Assembly (NCBI GenBank): GCA_002068815.1
Contig: MWAC01000025.1
Coordinates: 1-22,127, forward strand
DNA: 22,127 bases
Direction of reading: 5' to 3'
DNA from: Firmicutes bacterium ADurb.Bin467
GTDB lineage: Bacteria > Bacillota > Clostridia > Christensenellales > Aristaeellaceae
Part shown: positions 14,777 to 22,127 of the stretch, in pieces
Numbering within the stretch: position 1 is the stretch's first letter
Layout of the letters: each line of letters opens with the position of its first letter
Notes under the pieces: model-generated
Told to the model about the DNA's origin: nothing
The model's database searches: none
The model's input: the letters and a program-made list of their open reading frames with translations, nothing else
Program-made: the position numbers and the translations under genes

Positions 14777-15460
14777 ATGCAGTTCAAATCCAAGTGCGAC
14801 GCGATCGTCGACGACATATTCTCGAAGGTCGTAAACCGCGTCTACGCGGCGGGCGACCGGCTGCCGGCGGAGGCCGAGCTCTGCAGGAGCTACGACGTCA
14901 GCCGCGTGACGGTGCGGGAGAGCCTGAAGAAGCTGCAGATGATGGACGTGATCTCGATCGAGCAGGGGCGGGGCACGTTCGTAAAGGGCGTCAATCTGGG
15001 TAGCTTCATGAAGCCGATGTTCAGCCTGATCGACTTCGGGGACTTCGACATCAACACGATCTACGACGCGCGCCTGTACATCGAGGCGGGCACGAGCCGT
15101 CTGGCGGCGATGAACCGCACGAAGGAGAACCTGGAGGTACTCGCGGAGATCCTCGAAAGGATGCGGGGATTGCAGGGCGCGACGGACAAGAAGAGCCTCG
15201 CGGCGCTGCGGGAGGCGGACGCGCAGTTTCACATACACGTGGCGATGGCCTCGAGAAACGAAATCCTGAAGGCGGCGGTGATCAACCTGGAGACGATCAG
15301 CGCGGCGTGCGCGAAGCGCGTGGGCAAGACCTACGCGGCGCTGGAGGACGTGTACGACGAGCACCGGCGCATCTTCGAGGCGATCCGCGACGGCGACGCC
15401 TCCGAGGCCGAGCGCGCGATGGTTGCGCACACGATCAAGTCCGAGGACTTCCTCCGCTGA
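14777..15460 (+). CDS. GntR-family transcriptional regulator, FadR/FCD subfamily
   Basis: 227 residues. The N-terminal winged helix-turn-helix at about 1-72 has the hallmark RLPAEAELCRSYDVSRVTVRE and the wing EQGRGTFVKG. The C-terminal all-helical FCD ligand domain at about 92-220 has the metal/ligand-binding pattern Asp148-x-x-Phe-His152, His196 and His218, all present. FCD regulators bind small organic acids or sugar acids. I start it at the ATG at 14777, although its ribosome binding site (AGGCAGG) is weak, because a longer frame would begin inside the -35 box. It lies upstream of, and in the same direction as, the M20-ABC-isomerase operon and probably controls both that operon and itself. 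The ligand is unknown. Confidence 0.92.
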   Translation: MQFKSKCDAIVDDIFSKVVNRVYAAGDRLPAEAELCRSYDVSRVTVRESLKKLQMMDVISIEQGRGTFVKGVNLGSFMKPMFSLIDFGDFDINTIYDARLYIEAGTSRLAAMNRTKENLEVLAEILERMRGLQGATDKKSLAALREADAQFHIHVAMASRNEILKAAVINLETISAACAKRVGKTYAALEDVYDEHRRIFEAIRDGDASEAERAMVAHTIKSEDFLR

Positions 15461-15506
15461 CAAAACGACAGTAAACGACAAGGGGACGCCCCCGGTTTGC
15501 CGAAAT

Positions 15507-15515
15507 TGGTATGAT
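15507..15515 (+). promoter_or_regulatory. extended -10 promoter for the M20-ABC operon
   Basis: TGGTATGAT is an extended -10 element (TG-n-TATGAT). No good -35 box lies 17 bp upstream. The predicted start near 15522 leaves a short leader that contains CGGAGG. The 78-bp gap after the regulator also contains a repeated AAACGACA-like motif. Confidence 0.5.
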
Positions 15516-15538
15516 GATCTTATAACGGAGGCGCGGAC

Positions 15539-16846
15539 ATGGAGCAAAACGAGCGGGAGCGCGGCGTGCTTCAATACATCGACGATCACCGGGACGAGCT
15601 GTTCGGGATGCTTCTGCGCCTTCTGGCCGTGCCGTCGGAGAACCGGCGCGCGCAGGGCGACGAGCTCGCCTGCGCCGAGGCCGTGCGCGGCATGTACCTC
15701 GAGCTGGGGCTCGAGACCGAGCTCTATTTCCCGGACGACTATGTCCGCGATCACCCGGAATTCCTGCCCGGCCGCGGAACCGACAAGAGGCCGAACGTCG
15801 GCGGCGTGCTCCGCGGAAGCGAGGGCGCGAGGAGCGTGATGCTCGCCGCGCACACGGACACGATGCCCGTCGGCGACCCGTCCGCCTGGACGCGCAACCC
15901 GCTCGGCGAGGTCGCCGGCGGGCGCATCTACGGCCGCGGCAGCGGCGACGACAAGTGCGGCATCGCCGCGGGCGCGTTCCTGCTGCGGGCGTTTCGGAGG
16001 CTGGGAATTCGGCTCAAGCAAAACGTCGTGCTCTCGGCCTACTGCGACGAGGAATACGGCGGCGGCAACGGCAGCATCGCCTCCTGCGTCAAGTACCCCT
16101 GCGACATGTACATAAACCTCGACGGCGGCAACGGCGGCCGAGAGGTCTGGACCTGCGCCGTGGGCGGGCAGGTGCTTCGCATCGAGGTACATGCGCGCGC
16201 GCCGAAGGACACGGCCGCGCCGGTGCTCGAGGGGCTGTGGGCCGCGAAGCGGGAGGTGGAGAGGTTCGGCCGCCGGCGCGACGCGGAGCTCAACGCGCAC
16301 CCGTTCTACGCGGAATTTCGCAAGGCCAACACGATCACGCGCATACTGTCTTTCCGGTGCGGCAGCGAGGGCGTCGACCTGTCCCGCGGCTTTCTGGACT
16401 TCGTGTTCTACACGGTGTCCGAGCGCGCCGCGATCGAGGCGGAGCTCAAGCAAATGGAAGACAGTTTGCGCGCGGAGCTCGGCGGCATGGGGCTCGACGT
16501 CTCCTTTTATCCGCGGAGCCGCTGCTTCGACTACATCCGCGCCGACGAAAACGACCCGTCGATCCGGCTGCTGCTCCAATGCGCCTCCGAGGTCGAGGGT
16601 CGCGAGGTCGTGGCGGCGGGGGCGTGTCTGTCCGACTACTTCCTCTACTACAAGTTCGGCTCGCCGGTGAGCGTCACCTGGGGCGTGTTCCGGGACTTCG
16701 CGCTGCCCGGCGGCGCGCACCAGCCCGACGAGTACGTCGAGGCGGACGCGCTTTTGAACCACGCGAAGGCGCTGGCGCTGTTTTTGCTGCGCTGGTGCGG
16801 CGTCGAGGAGGGCTCTCGCACGGAGACGTGTGAAAATAAGCTGTGA
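15539..16846 (+). CDS. M20-family metallopeptidase / deacylase (ArgE/DapE/ACY1 type)
   Basis: 435-residue cytoplasmic zinc hydrolase with no signal peptide. Expected residues are all present: His105 and Asp107 in HTDTMP, the bridging Asp137 in GRGSGDDKCG, catalytic Glu171 and metal ligand Glu172 in DEEYGG, Asp195 in LDGG, and the last His in the C-terminal GGAHQPDEYV. The lid/dimerisation domain covers the middle, about 205-320. M20 enzymes hydrolyse N-acyl amino acids, dipeptides or related amides. The start follows CGGAGG. It heads an operon with a sugar ABC importer, starting 14 bp before the binding-protein gene, so its substrate is probably what the importer brings in. Removal of an N-acyl group from an acylated amino sugar or sugar conjugate is a plausible role, but it is unproven. 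Confidence 0.9.
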   Translation: MEQNERERGVLQYIDDHRDELFGMLLRLLAVPSENRRAQGDELACAEAVRGMYLELGLETELYFPDDYVRDHPEFLPGRGTDKRPNVGGVLRGSEGARSVMLAAHTDTMPVGDPSAWTRNPLGEVAGGRIYGRGSGDDKCGIAAGAFLLRAFRRLGIRLKQNVVLSAYCDEEYGGGNGSIASCVKYPCDMYINLDGGNGGREVWTCAVGGQVLRIEVHARAPKDTAAPVLEGLWAAKREVERFGRRRDAELNAHPFYAEFRKANTITRILSFRCGSEGVDLSRGFLDFVFYTVSERAAIEAELKQMEDSLRAELGGMGLDVSFYPRSRCFDYIRADENDPSIRLLLQCASEVEGREVVAAGACLSDYFLYYKFGSPVSVTWGVFRDFALPGGAHQPDEYVEADALLNHAKALALFLLRWCGVEEGSRTETCENKL

Positions 16847-16860
16847 AGGGGTATGAAATC

Positions 16861-17859
16861 ATGAAGAAAATGCTCGCACTCTGCCTGGCCCTGCTGTTTG
16901 TGCTGACGGGGTTCGCCGCGGCGATCGCCGAGGAGCCCGTCAGCGCCGAGACCTACTACTACATCGCGCCGCTGGCCAACCTCGAGTACTGGCTCGCGCA
17001 CCGCGCCGGCCTCGAGGACGCGTGCAAAGAGCTCGGCGTGACGGCGAAGTTCGTCGGCGACGACGGGCTGGACGTCGACGCGATGTGCGCCGTCATCGGA
17101 ACCGCGCTGAACGACCCGAACTGCGCCGGCATCGTCATGCAGGCGAACTTCGCGGACGCGTATGAGCCGTACGTCGTCGAGGCGAAGGAAAAGGGCATCC
17201 CGGTCTGCTACCAGACGGTCGACGGCGTCGACGGCTCCGCGCGGCTGAGCTTCCTCGGCACCGACTACGTGCAGTACGGGCGGGTCATGATGCAGCAGGC
17301 CGCCGAGGCCGCCGGGGGCAAGGGCAACGTGATCGTCTCGAACGCGCTGTCCGCGGGCTCGAACGCCGTCGCGGACGTGATGGCCGGCATACGCGCCGAG
17401 GTCGAAAACTGGCCCGAGATGAAGATCGTGGCCGAGGTCGACGACAACTCCGACGCCGCCGTCGCCGCGCAGAAGGTCGGCGCCGCGCTGCTGGCGAACG
17501 CGGGTGTCACCGTCGTCATCGGCGGCCAGTCGACCTCCGCGATCGGCGCGGTCACGGCCATCAAGGAGGCCGGGCTGTCCGGGGACGTGAAGGTCATCTC
17601 GATCGACCGCGACTCCGCGACGCTCGAGTTCGTCAAGAGCGGCGACATCTACGCGACCGTCGCCGGCAAGCAGTATACCGAGGTCTACTACGGCGTCAAG
17701 CTCTGCTACGACTTCAACCACGGCGCGAAGAACGCGTTCTCGAACGACGACGCGCTCGCCGGCCTCGTGATCGCCCCCTCGTTCATCGACACCGGCTCCT
17801 TGATCATCAACCAGAGCAACGTCGACAACTTCCTGAACTTCTCGTACGCCACCCGCTGA
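16861..17859 (+). CDS. sugar ABC transporter substrate-binding protein (second importer)
   Basis: 332 residues with a signal peptide at 1-23 (MKKMLALCLALLFVLTGFAA then AIA, cut before EEPVSAE). There is no lipobox; the Cys at position 8 lies inside the hydrophobic core. The mature protein is a type 1 periplasmic-binding fold: TYYYIAPLANLEYWLAHRAG, a DPNCAGIVMQANFADAYEPY segment, GIPVCYQTVDG, a long DYVQYGRVMMQQAAEAAGG helix, VTVVIGGQSTSAIGAV and KVISIDRDSATLEFV. It differs strongly from the first binding protein, so a different ligand is likely. I start it at the ATG at 16861; a GTG six codons earlier overlaps the M20 stop. A strong hairpin follows the gene. Confidence 0.92.
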   Translation: MKKMLALCLALLFVLTGFAAAIAEEPVSAETYYYIAPLANLEYWLAHRAGLEDACKELGVTAKFVGDDGLDVDAMCAVIGTALNDPNCAGIVMQANFADAYEPYVVEAKEKGIPVCYQTVDGVDGSARLSFLGTDYVQYGRVMMQQAAEAAGGKGNVIVSNALSAGSNAVADVMAGIRAEVENWPEMKIVAEVDDNSDAAVAAQKVGAALLANAGVTVVIGGQSTSAIGAVTAIKEAGLSGDVKVISIDRDSATLEFVKSGDIYATVAGKQYTEVYYGVKLCYDFNHGAKNAFSNDDALAGLVIAPSFIDTGSLIINQSNVDNFLNFSYATR

Positions 17860-17870
17860 CGATGGGCCTC

Positions 17871-17900
17871 TCCCCGGCATTCCCTCGGGAATGCCGGGGA
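17871..17900 (+). promoter_or_regulatory. intra-operon hairpin after the second binding-protein gene
   Basis: Fourteen-nt perfectly complementary arms (17871-17884 with 17887-17900) close on a 2-nt centre, so about 12-13 pairs can form in practice with the loop CTCG. Only three Ts follow. It occupies the same position as the hairpin at 8356-8387 in the first importer operon and probably has the same differential-expression role. Confidence 0.7.
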
Positions 17901-17925
17901 TTTGGGAAGAAGGGAGGTCTGCCGC

Positions 17926-19425
17926 TTGGACGACTGTGTACTCCATTTAAGAGGCATCGTCAAGGAGTTTCCCGGCGTAAAGGCGCTGGACGACATGCAC
18001 TTCGACCTCTGCCGCGGCGAAATCCACGCGCTGCTCGGCGAAAACGGCGCGGGAAAATCGACCTTGATGAAGGTGCTCTCGGGCATCTGCCAGCCGGACG
18101 CCGGCGAGGTGCTCTTCGAGGGCGAGAAGATCCGGCTGAAGGACACGATGGACGCCGAAAAGCGGGGCATCAGCATCGTGCATCAGGAACTCGCGGTGTT
18201 CGCGACCTCGACCGTCAGCGAAAACGTGTTTGTGAACCGCCCGCCGCGCACGCGCTGGGGCGGCATCGACTACCGCCGCATGCACCGCGAGGTGCGCGCG
18301 CTGCTCGACCAATACGGCTTCCCCGACGTCAACGAGCGGCGCGCGATGCGGCGCCTGAGCATCGGCCGCCAGCAGATCGTCGAGATACTTAGGGCCGTCA
18401 AGAAAAACGCGAAGATACTGATTCTGGACGAGCCGACCTCGGCGCTCACCGAGAGGGAGACGAACGTGCTGATGCAGATCATGCGGACGCTCAACGACAA
18501 GGGCGTGTCGATCATCTACATCTCCCACCGCCTCGAGGAGGTCTTTCGCATCTGCGACCGGGCGACGGTCATGCGCGACGGCAAATACGTGACGACGCTG
18601 CGGGTCCGGGACACCTGCAAGGACGAGCTCGTGCGCCACATGGTCGGGCGCGACGTGGTGTACAACTACGGCGCGGGCACGAGCCCCGTCGGGGGCGAGC
18701 TCTTGCGCGTCGAGGGGCTCTCGTACAAGCGCGCGCTCAAGGACGTGTCGTTTTCGCTTCACCGCGGCGAGGTGCTGGGCTTGGCAGGGCTCGAGGGCGC
18801 CGGGCGCACGGAGCTCCTCGAGTGCATCTTCGGCGTGCACCCGCCGACCGCGGGCGCGATCTACATAGACGGCGCGAGGGCGCACATCCCCTCGCCCGGC
18901 GCGGCGAAGGCGCTCGGCATGGCCTACATCACGAAGGACCGCAAGAACAAGGGGCTGTTTCTGCGCATGTCGATCCGCGACAACGTGCTCGCCGCGAACG
19001 TCGACCGCTTCATCCGCCGCGGGTTCATGCAGTTCAAAAAGGCGACCGAGTGCGCGAAGGAGTACCGGCACACGTTCCAGATCAAGGCGCCGGGCGTCGA
19101 CAAGAAGGTCCGGCAGCTCTCCGGCGGCAACCAGCAGAAGGTGCTGATGGCGATGTGGATGAGCCGCCACCCGCGGATACTCCTGATCGACGAGCCCACG
19201 CGCGGCATCGACGTCGGCACGAAGGAGTCCATCCACGCGATGATCCGCGAATTCGCCCGGCAGGGGATCGGCGTACTGATGATCTCCTCCGAGATGCCGG
19301 AGCTCATCAGCGCCTCCGACCGCGTGCTCGCACTGTACGAGGGCCGCGTGTCCGGCGAGCTTCCGCTCGGGCGCATCACCGAGGAGCGCATCATGGCGCT
19401 GACCAGCGGCCTCGAGGCCGAGTGA
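17926..19425 (+). CDS. sugar ABC transporter ATP-binding protein, two ATPase domains (second importer)
   Basis: 499 residues, the same length as the first importer's ATPase. Domain 1 has Walker A GENGAGKST at 38-46, the signature LSIGRQQ at 144-150 and Walker B ILILDEP with Asp168. Domain 2 has a degenerate P-loop (GLEGAGRTEL), the signature LSGGNQQKV and Walker B ILLIDEPTRGIDVG. This is the classic RbsA/XylG/MglA architecture. The start is TTG at 17926, chosen because GGGAGG lies 8 nt upstream and no ATG or GTG fits the N-terminus; a frame from 17902 would include the ribosome binding site. The permease gene begins 12 bp after the stop. Confidence 0.93.
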   Translation: MDDCVLHLRGIVKEFPGVKALDDMHFDLCRGEIHALLGENGAGKSTLMKVLSGICQPDAGEVLFEGEKIRLKDTMDAEKRGISIVHQELAVFATSTVSENVFVNRPPRTRWGGIDYRRMHREVRALLDQYGFPDVNERRAMRRLSIGRQQIVEILRAVKKNAKILILDEPTSALTERETNVLMQIMRTLNDKGVSIIYISHRLEEVFRICDRATVMRDGKYVTTLRVRDTCKDELVRHMVGRDVVYNYGAGTSPVGGELLRVEGLSYKRALKDVSFSLHRGEVLGLAGLEGAGRTELLECIFGVHPPTAGAIYIDGARAHIPSPGAAKALGMAYITKDRKNKGLFLRMSIRDNVLAANVDRFIRRGFMQFKKATECAKEYRHTFQIKAPGVDKKVRQLSGGNQQKVLMAMWMSRHPRILLIDEPTRGIDVGTKESIHAMIREFARQGIGVLMISSEMPELISASDRVLALYEGRVSGELPLGRITEERIMALTSGLEAE

Positions 19426-19437
19426 GGAGGGAACGGC

Positions 19438-20421
19438 ATGTCTGAAAAAACCGAGCCCCGCGAGGGCGGCCTGAAATACGTCGTCGGGCGAATCTTCGAG
19501 GTGCGCGAGATCGTGATCCTGCTGCTGGTCCTGCTGCTCTCGGTGTTCATGTCGCTCAACAACCGCCAGTTCCTAAGCGCCGCGAACTTCCGCATCGTCG
19601 GCAACTACATGGCGACCGACATGATCATCGGCGCGTTTCTGACGGTCTCGCTGATCGCCGGCAACACCGATTTCTCGGTCGGCTCGAACATGGGCTGCTC
19701 GGCGTTCGTCTGCGGGCTGATGCTGAACGCGGGCCTGCCGATCCCGGTGTGCATCTTGGGCGGGCTGCTGACCGGCATCGCGATCGGGGCGCTCAACGGC
19801 TTCATCGTCGTCCGGCTCAAGGTGCTGCCGATGATCGCGACGATGGGCACGTGGATGGCGTTCAAGGGCGTGGGGCTGATGATCATCAACTCGTCGACGC
19901 TGTCGAACTTCCCGATGGCGTTCAAGGCGATCGTGCAGAACTGGAACGTGTTCGGCGTCTCGACCCTGATCGTGTGCATGCTCGCGATCACGCTCGCCGC
20001 CGCGTTTTTGCTGAAGTACATATCGTTCTTCCACCAGGCGTACTTCATCGGCTCGAACCCGGAGTCCGCGCGCCTGTCGGGCATCGGCGTCAAGCGGTTT
20101 GTCTACGCGCTCTACATGCTGATCGGGCTGTGCGCGGCGTTCGCGGGCGTGCTCTCGATCTCGCGCTACGGCTCCGCGCCGGCGTCGCTCGGGCAGGGCG
20201 TCGAGTTCCGCGTGATTTCGGCGCTGTTGATCGGCGGCGTGTCGCTCAACGGCGGCGAGGGCTCGATCCTCGGAACGTTCCTGGGCATTCTGCTGATGGC
20301 GCTGATCTCGAACGCGCTGACGCTGTTTAACATCGACACGAACCTGCAGAGCGTGCTCATCGGCAGCATCATGGTGGTCTCCGTGGCCATCGACGAGGCC
20401 AACCGCCGCCGGCACGGCTGA
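19438..20421 (+). CDS. sugar ABC transporter permease, RbsC family (second importer)
   Basis: 327-residue multi-helix membrane protein. The cytoplasmic N-terminus is about 25 residues long, then hydrophobic helices begin (EIVILLLVLLLSVFMSL). Family markers are VSLIAGNTDFSVGSNMGCSA, GALNGFIVVRLKVLPMIATM, the coupling segment YFIGSNPESARLSGI, and ISALLIGGVSLNGGEGS with LISNALTLF near the C-terminus. The start follows GAGGAGGGAACGGC. This operon has only one permease gene, so the channel should be a homodimer, in contrast to the first importer. The NagB-like gene starts 24 bp later. Confidence 0.93.
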   Translation: MSEKTEPREGGLKYVVGRIFEVREIVILLLVLLLSVFMSLNNRQFLSAANFRIVGNYMATDMIIGAFLTVSLIAGNTDFSVGSNMGCSAFVCGLMLNAGLPIPVCILGGLLTGIAIGALNGFIVVRLKVLPMIATMGTWMAFKGVGLMIINSSTLSNFPMAFKAIVQNWNVFGVSTLIVCMLAITLAAAFLLKYISFFHQAYFIGSNPESARLSGIGVKRFVYALYMLIGLCAAFAGVLSISRYGSAPASLGQGVEFRVISALLIGGVSLNGGEGSILGTFLGILLMALISNALTLFNIDTNLQSVLIGSIMVVSVAIDEANRRRHG

Positions 20422-20445
20422 CTTAAGAAAAGGATGGAGAAAGAT

Positions 20446-21402
20446 ATGATAAGCGAATTCCGCTTTCAACCGGCCCCGTGGCTCCCGAAATACGCCCCCG
20501 AGGTGCTCGAGCGCGCGCGCAATATCCGCCGCGAGGAGATGGAGTACACAAACGAAAACGGGTACAGCGTGCGCGTCGTGCACGACCCGACGCTCATGAT
20601 GGTGATGGACGTGTTCCACCGCATCTATCTGAGCGACGTGAACGACACGCCTCTTGCGATGATCTTCCCGAACCAGTGGCCGGGGGCGTATCAGGCGATC
20701 GCGGAGACGATCAACCGCCACAATGTCTCCTGCCGAAACGTCCACGCGTTCGCGATGGACGAGTGGGCCGACGAGGACGGAAACGTCGCGCCGCTCACCT
20801 ACGGCGCGGGGCTGGGCTATTCGTTCCGGCACCACTTCTACGGGAAAATCCGCGAGGACCTGCGGCCGGACGTCGGGCACTGGCATGTATTTACCAATGA
20901 AAACAAGGGGACGGACGTCTATTCCTCGATCATCGAGGAGGTCGGCGGCGGCGGCGCGGACGTCGTGTATTCCGCGACCGGCTGGCCGGGCCACACCGCG
21001 TTCATCGACCCCGGCGCGCCGGAGTTCCATGCGGATTCGCTCGAGGAATTCCTGACGCTCGGCTCCAGGCTCACGACCGAGACGCCGCTGACGATCTGCG
21101 AAAACGCGCTGTTCGCGCCGATGGGCGCGTCCGGCGACGTCTGGGCGGTGCCGCCGCGCGCGGTCACGATCGGCCCGCGCGACATCGCGAACGCCCGTGA
21201 GCGGTTCGAGCTGCACAGCTTCTGCAACCCCGGCGGCGAATCGTGGCAGCGGATGATCTCGCGGCTCGAGCTCTACGGCCCGATCTCGATGGAGTGCCCG
21301 GCGTCGATCATGCGGCTGGGCAAGGGAATCTGCTACGTCAGCGAGGCGATCGCGAAGCCGTTCGGGAGCTGGACGTACGGGCTTGCGGATCACCTTCTCT
21401 AA
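20446..21402 (+). CDS. glucosamine-6-phosphate isomerase/deaminase-like protein (NagB/6PGL superfamily)
   Basis: 318 residues, longer than typical NagB (about 240-270). NagB-like landmarks are visible in order: FAMDEWADEDG at 102-112 (matching FNMDEY, with Asp105 kept), GWPGHTAFIDPG at 179-190 (matching GNDGHIAFNEP), and AVTIGPRDI at 239-247. At the active site, the family Asp141 corresponds to Pro181 and Glu148 to Asp188, while His143 is kept as His183. The usual deamination mechanism is therefore probably changed, and an isomerase, lactonase or sensor role is possible. The ATG at 20446 is preferred, with GGAG 8 nt upstream; the ATG at 20434 has no spacing to its purine run. It ends the second importer operon and stops 8 bp before the convergent LigD gene. 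Confidence 0.8.
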   Translation: MISEFRFQPAPWLPKYAPEVLERARNIRREEMEYTNENGYSVRVVHDPTLMMVMDVFHRIYLSDVNDTPLAMIFPNQWPGAYQAIAETINRHNVSCRNVHAFAMDEWADEDGNVAPLTYGAGLGYSFRHHFYGKIREDLRPDVGHWHVFTNENKGTDVYSSIIEEVGGGGADVVYSATGWPGHTAFIDPGAPEFHADSLEEFLTLGSRLTTETPLTICENALFAPMGASGDVWAVPPRAVTIGPRDIANARERFELHSFCNPGGESWQRMISRLELYGPISMECPASIMRLGKGICYVSEAIAKPFGSWTYGLADHLL

Positions 21403-21410
21403 AGGGCGCT

Positions 21411-22127
21411 CTATTTCAGGAACTGCCGGGTCTGAAAGAACCCCTCCCACGGGTCGGCGCCCTGAATCCTCGCAAGCGCATCCCGCATGGCGATCCCGTC
21501 GGGCGCGATCTGGTCGAGCTCGTCCCAGCGGATGGGCATGGACACCTTCGCGCCCTTTCGCGCGCGGATCGAGTACGGGGCGACGCTCGTCGCGCCGCGG
21601 CCGTTGCGTATCCAGTCGATGAATATCCTGCCCTTGCGGTTGACCTTGCGGACGTTGCTCGTGTAGCAGTCGGGCCACTTCTGCTCCATCACCTCGGCGA
21701 CGCGCCTCGCGAAGTCGTGAAACGCGTCCCACGAGGCGGAGGGCTCGAGCGGCACGACGGCGTGGTAGCCCTTGCCGCCGCTCGTCTTGAGGTACGAAGT
21801 CAGCGAGAGCTCGTCGAGTATGCTCTTCAGATCGCGCACGCCGGCCCGCACCGTGTTAAGGTCCATCCCCTCGTCCGGGTCGAGGTCGAACACCATCATG
21901 TCCGGCTGTTCGAGCGTCTCGACGCGGCTGCCCCAGATGTGGAACTCGAGCGTGCCCATCTGCGCCTCGGAGATCAGCCCGGCGGCGCCCTCGATGTAGA
22001 AATAGTCCTCGATCTCGCCCTCGCTGTTCGGGATCGCGACGGTCACCGCGCCGCCGCTTCCCGGGCCGGGGTGCTTTTTGTAGAAGCAGGCTTCCGATAC
22101 GCCCTTCGGGCAGCGCACGATGCTGAG
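21411..22127 (-). CDS. LigD-type polymerase/primase domain protein, C-terminal part
   Basis: Partial gene; the reading frame continues without a start to the right edge (the first visible residues, LSIVRCPKG, match an internal LigD segment). 238 residues are visible and carry the polymerase-domain motifs of bacterial non-homologous end joining: the catalytic VFDLDPDEG, SGGKGYHAVVPL, and RKVNRKGRIFIDWIRNGRG with the next Asp and the following YSIRARKGAKVSMPIRWDEL. The protein ends shortly after this domain, so it is either a stand-alone LigD polymerase or the C-terminal half of a ligase-polymerase fusion. It fills gaps at double-strand breaks together with Ku. It has no functional link to the sugar genes and ends 8 bp from the convergent NagB-like gene with no clear terminator. 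Confidence 0.93.
   Translation of the reverse strand, partial: LSIVRCPKGVSEACFYKKHPGPGSGGAVTVAIPNSEGEIEDYFYIEGAAGLISEAQMGTLEFHIWGSRVETLEQPDMMVFDLDPDEGMDLNTVRAGVRDLKSILDELSLTSYLKTSGGKGYHAVVPLEPSASWDAFHDFARRVAEVMEQKWPDCYTSNVRKVNRKGRIFIDWIRNGRGATSVAPYSIRARKGAKVSMPIRWDELDQIAPDGIAMRDALARIQGADPWEGFFQTRQFLK

Noticed and set aside
15481..15502. Short GC-rich inverted repeat (GGGGACGCCCC) after the GntR gene, as a terminator.
   Set aside because: The stem is only four pairs and no T-run follows; read-through into the M20 operon is more likely.
1..22127. CRISPR arrays, tRNA or rRNA genes, insertion sequences, phage attachment sites.
   Set aside because: I looked for regularly spaced direct repeats, transposase or integrase-like proteins and RNA-gene landmarks and saw none. 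By-eye inspection cannot exclude small ncRNAs.

Overview
The window is GC-rich bacterial DNA, densely packed with genes that mostly have strong GGAGG-type ribosome binding sites. The genes encode carbohydrate-uptake systems and sugar regulators of the RpiR, SorC and GntR/FadR families. Both solute-binding proteins carry cleavable signal peptides of the form MKK/MKR-hydrophobic-AxA without a lipobox. Together these features suggest a GC-rich anaerobic member of the Bacillota (Clostridia, possibly near Christensenellales). That placement is an inference and no rRNA is present to confirm it.

Layout. (1) Positions 1-2456: a truncated short-chain dehydrogenase (SDR) on the minus strand is divergent from an RpiR-type regulator and a second SDR on the plus strand. 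Each side has a good promoter in an AT-rich 333-bp gap. A 27-bp perfect hairpin ends this block and spans the stop codons of two convergent genes. (2) Positions 2522-12830: a divergent sugar regulon. The minus-strand operon encodes an FGGY kinase, an UlaG-type L-ascorbate-6-phosphate lactonase, a cytoplasmic FG-GAP-like protein and a SorC-family regulator. The plus-strand operon encodes a ribose-type ABC importer with two permeases and ends in an UlaE-type L-xylulose-5-phosphate 3-epimerase. The 251-bp gap between them holds two 16-bp palindromic sites arranged as mirror images between two outward-facing promoters. (3) Positions 12869-14614: an M24-family protein with degenerate metal ligands, divergent from a GNAT acetyltransferase, with back-to-back promoters. 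(4) Positions 14676-21402: a FadR/GntR regulator with a strong promoter and a 15-bp palindrome, then an operon encoding an M20 peptidase/deacylase, a second ribose-type ABC importer and an atypical NagB-like sugar-phosphate isomerase. (5) Positions 21411-22127: the C-terminal part of a LigD-type DNA repair polymerase, cut by the right edge.

Main idea. UlaG and UlaE are core enzymes of anaerobic L-ascorbate catabolism, which normally starts with phosphorylation by the UlaABC phosphotransferase system. Here no PTS gene is present. An ABC importer and an ATP-dependent FGGY kinase occupy the same regulon instead. A simple reading is import of ascorbate, or a related lactone, followed by phosphorylation in the cytoplasm by the kinase, lactone opening by UlaG and epimerisation by UlaE. 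The decarboxylase (UlaD) and 4-epimerase (UlaF) are not in the window. The second importer, with an M20 enzyme and a NagB-like protein, may handle an acylated amino sugar, but that is much less certain.
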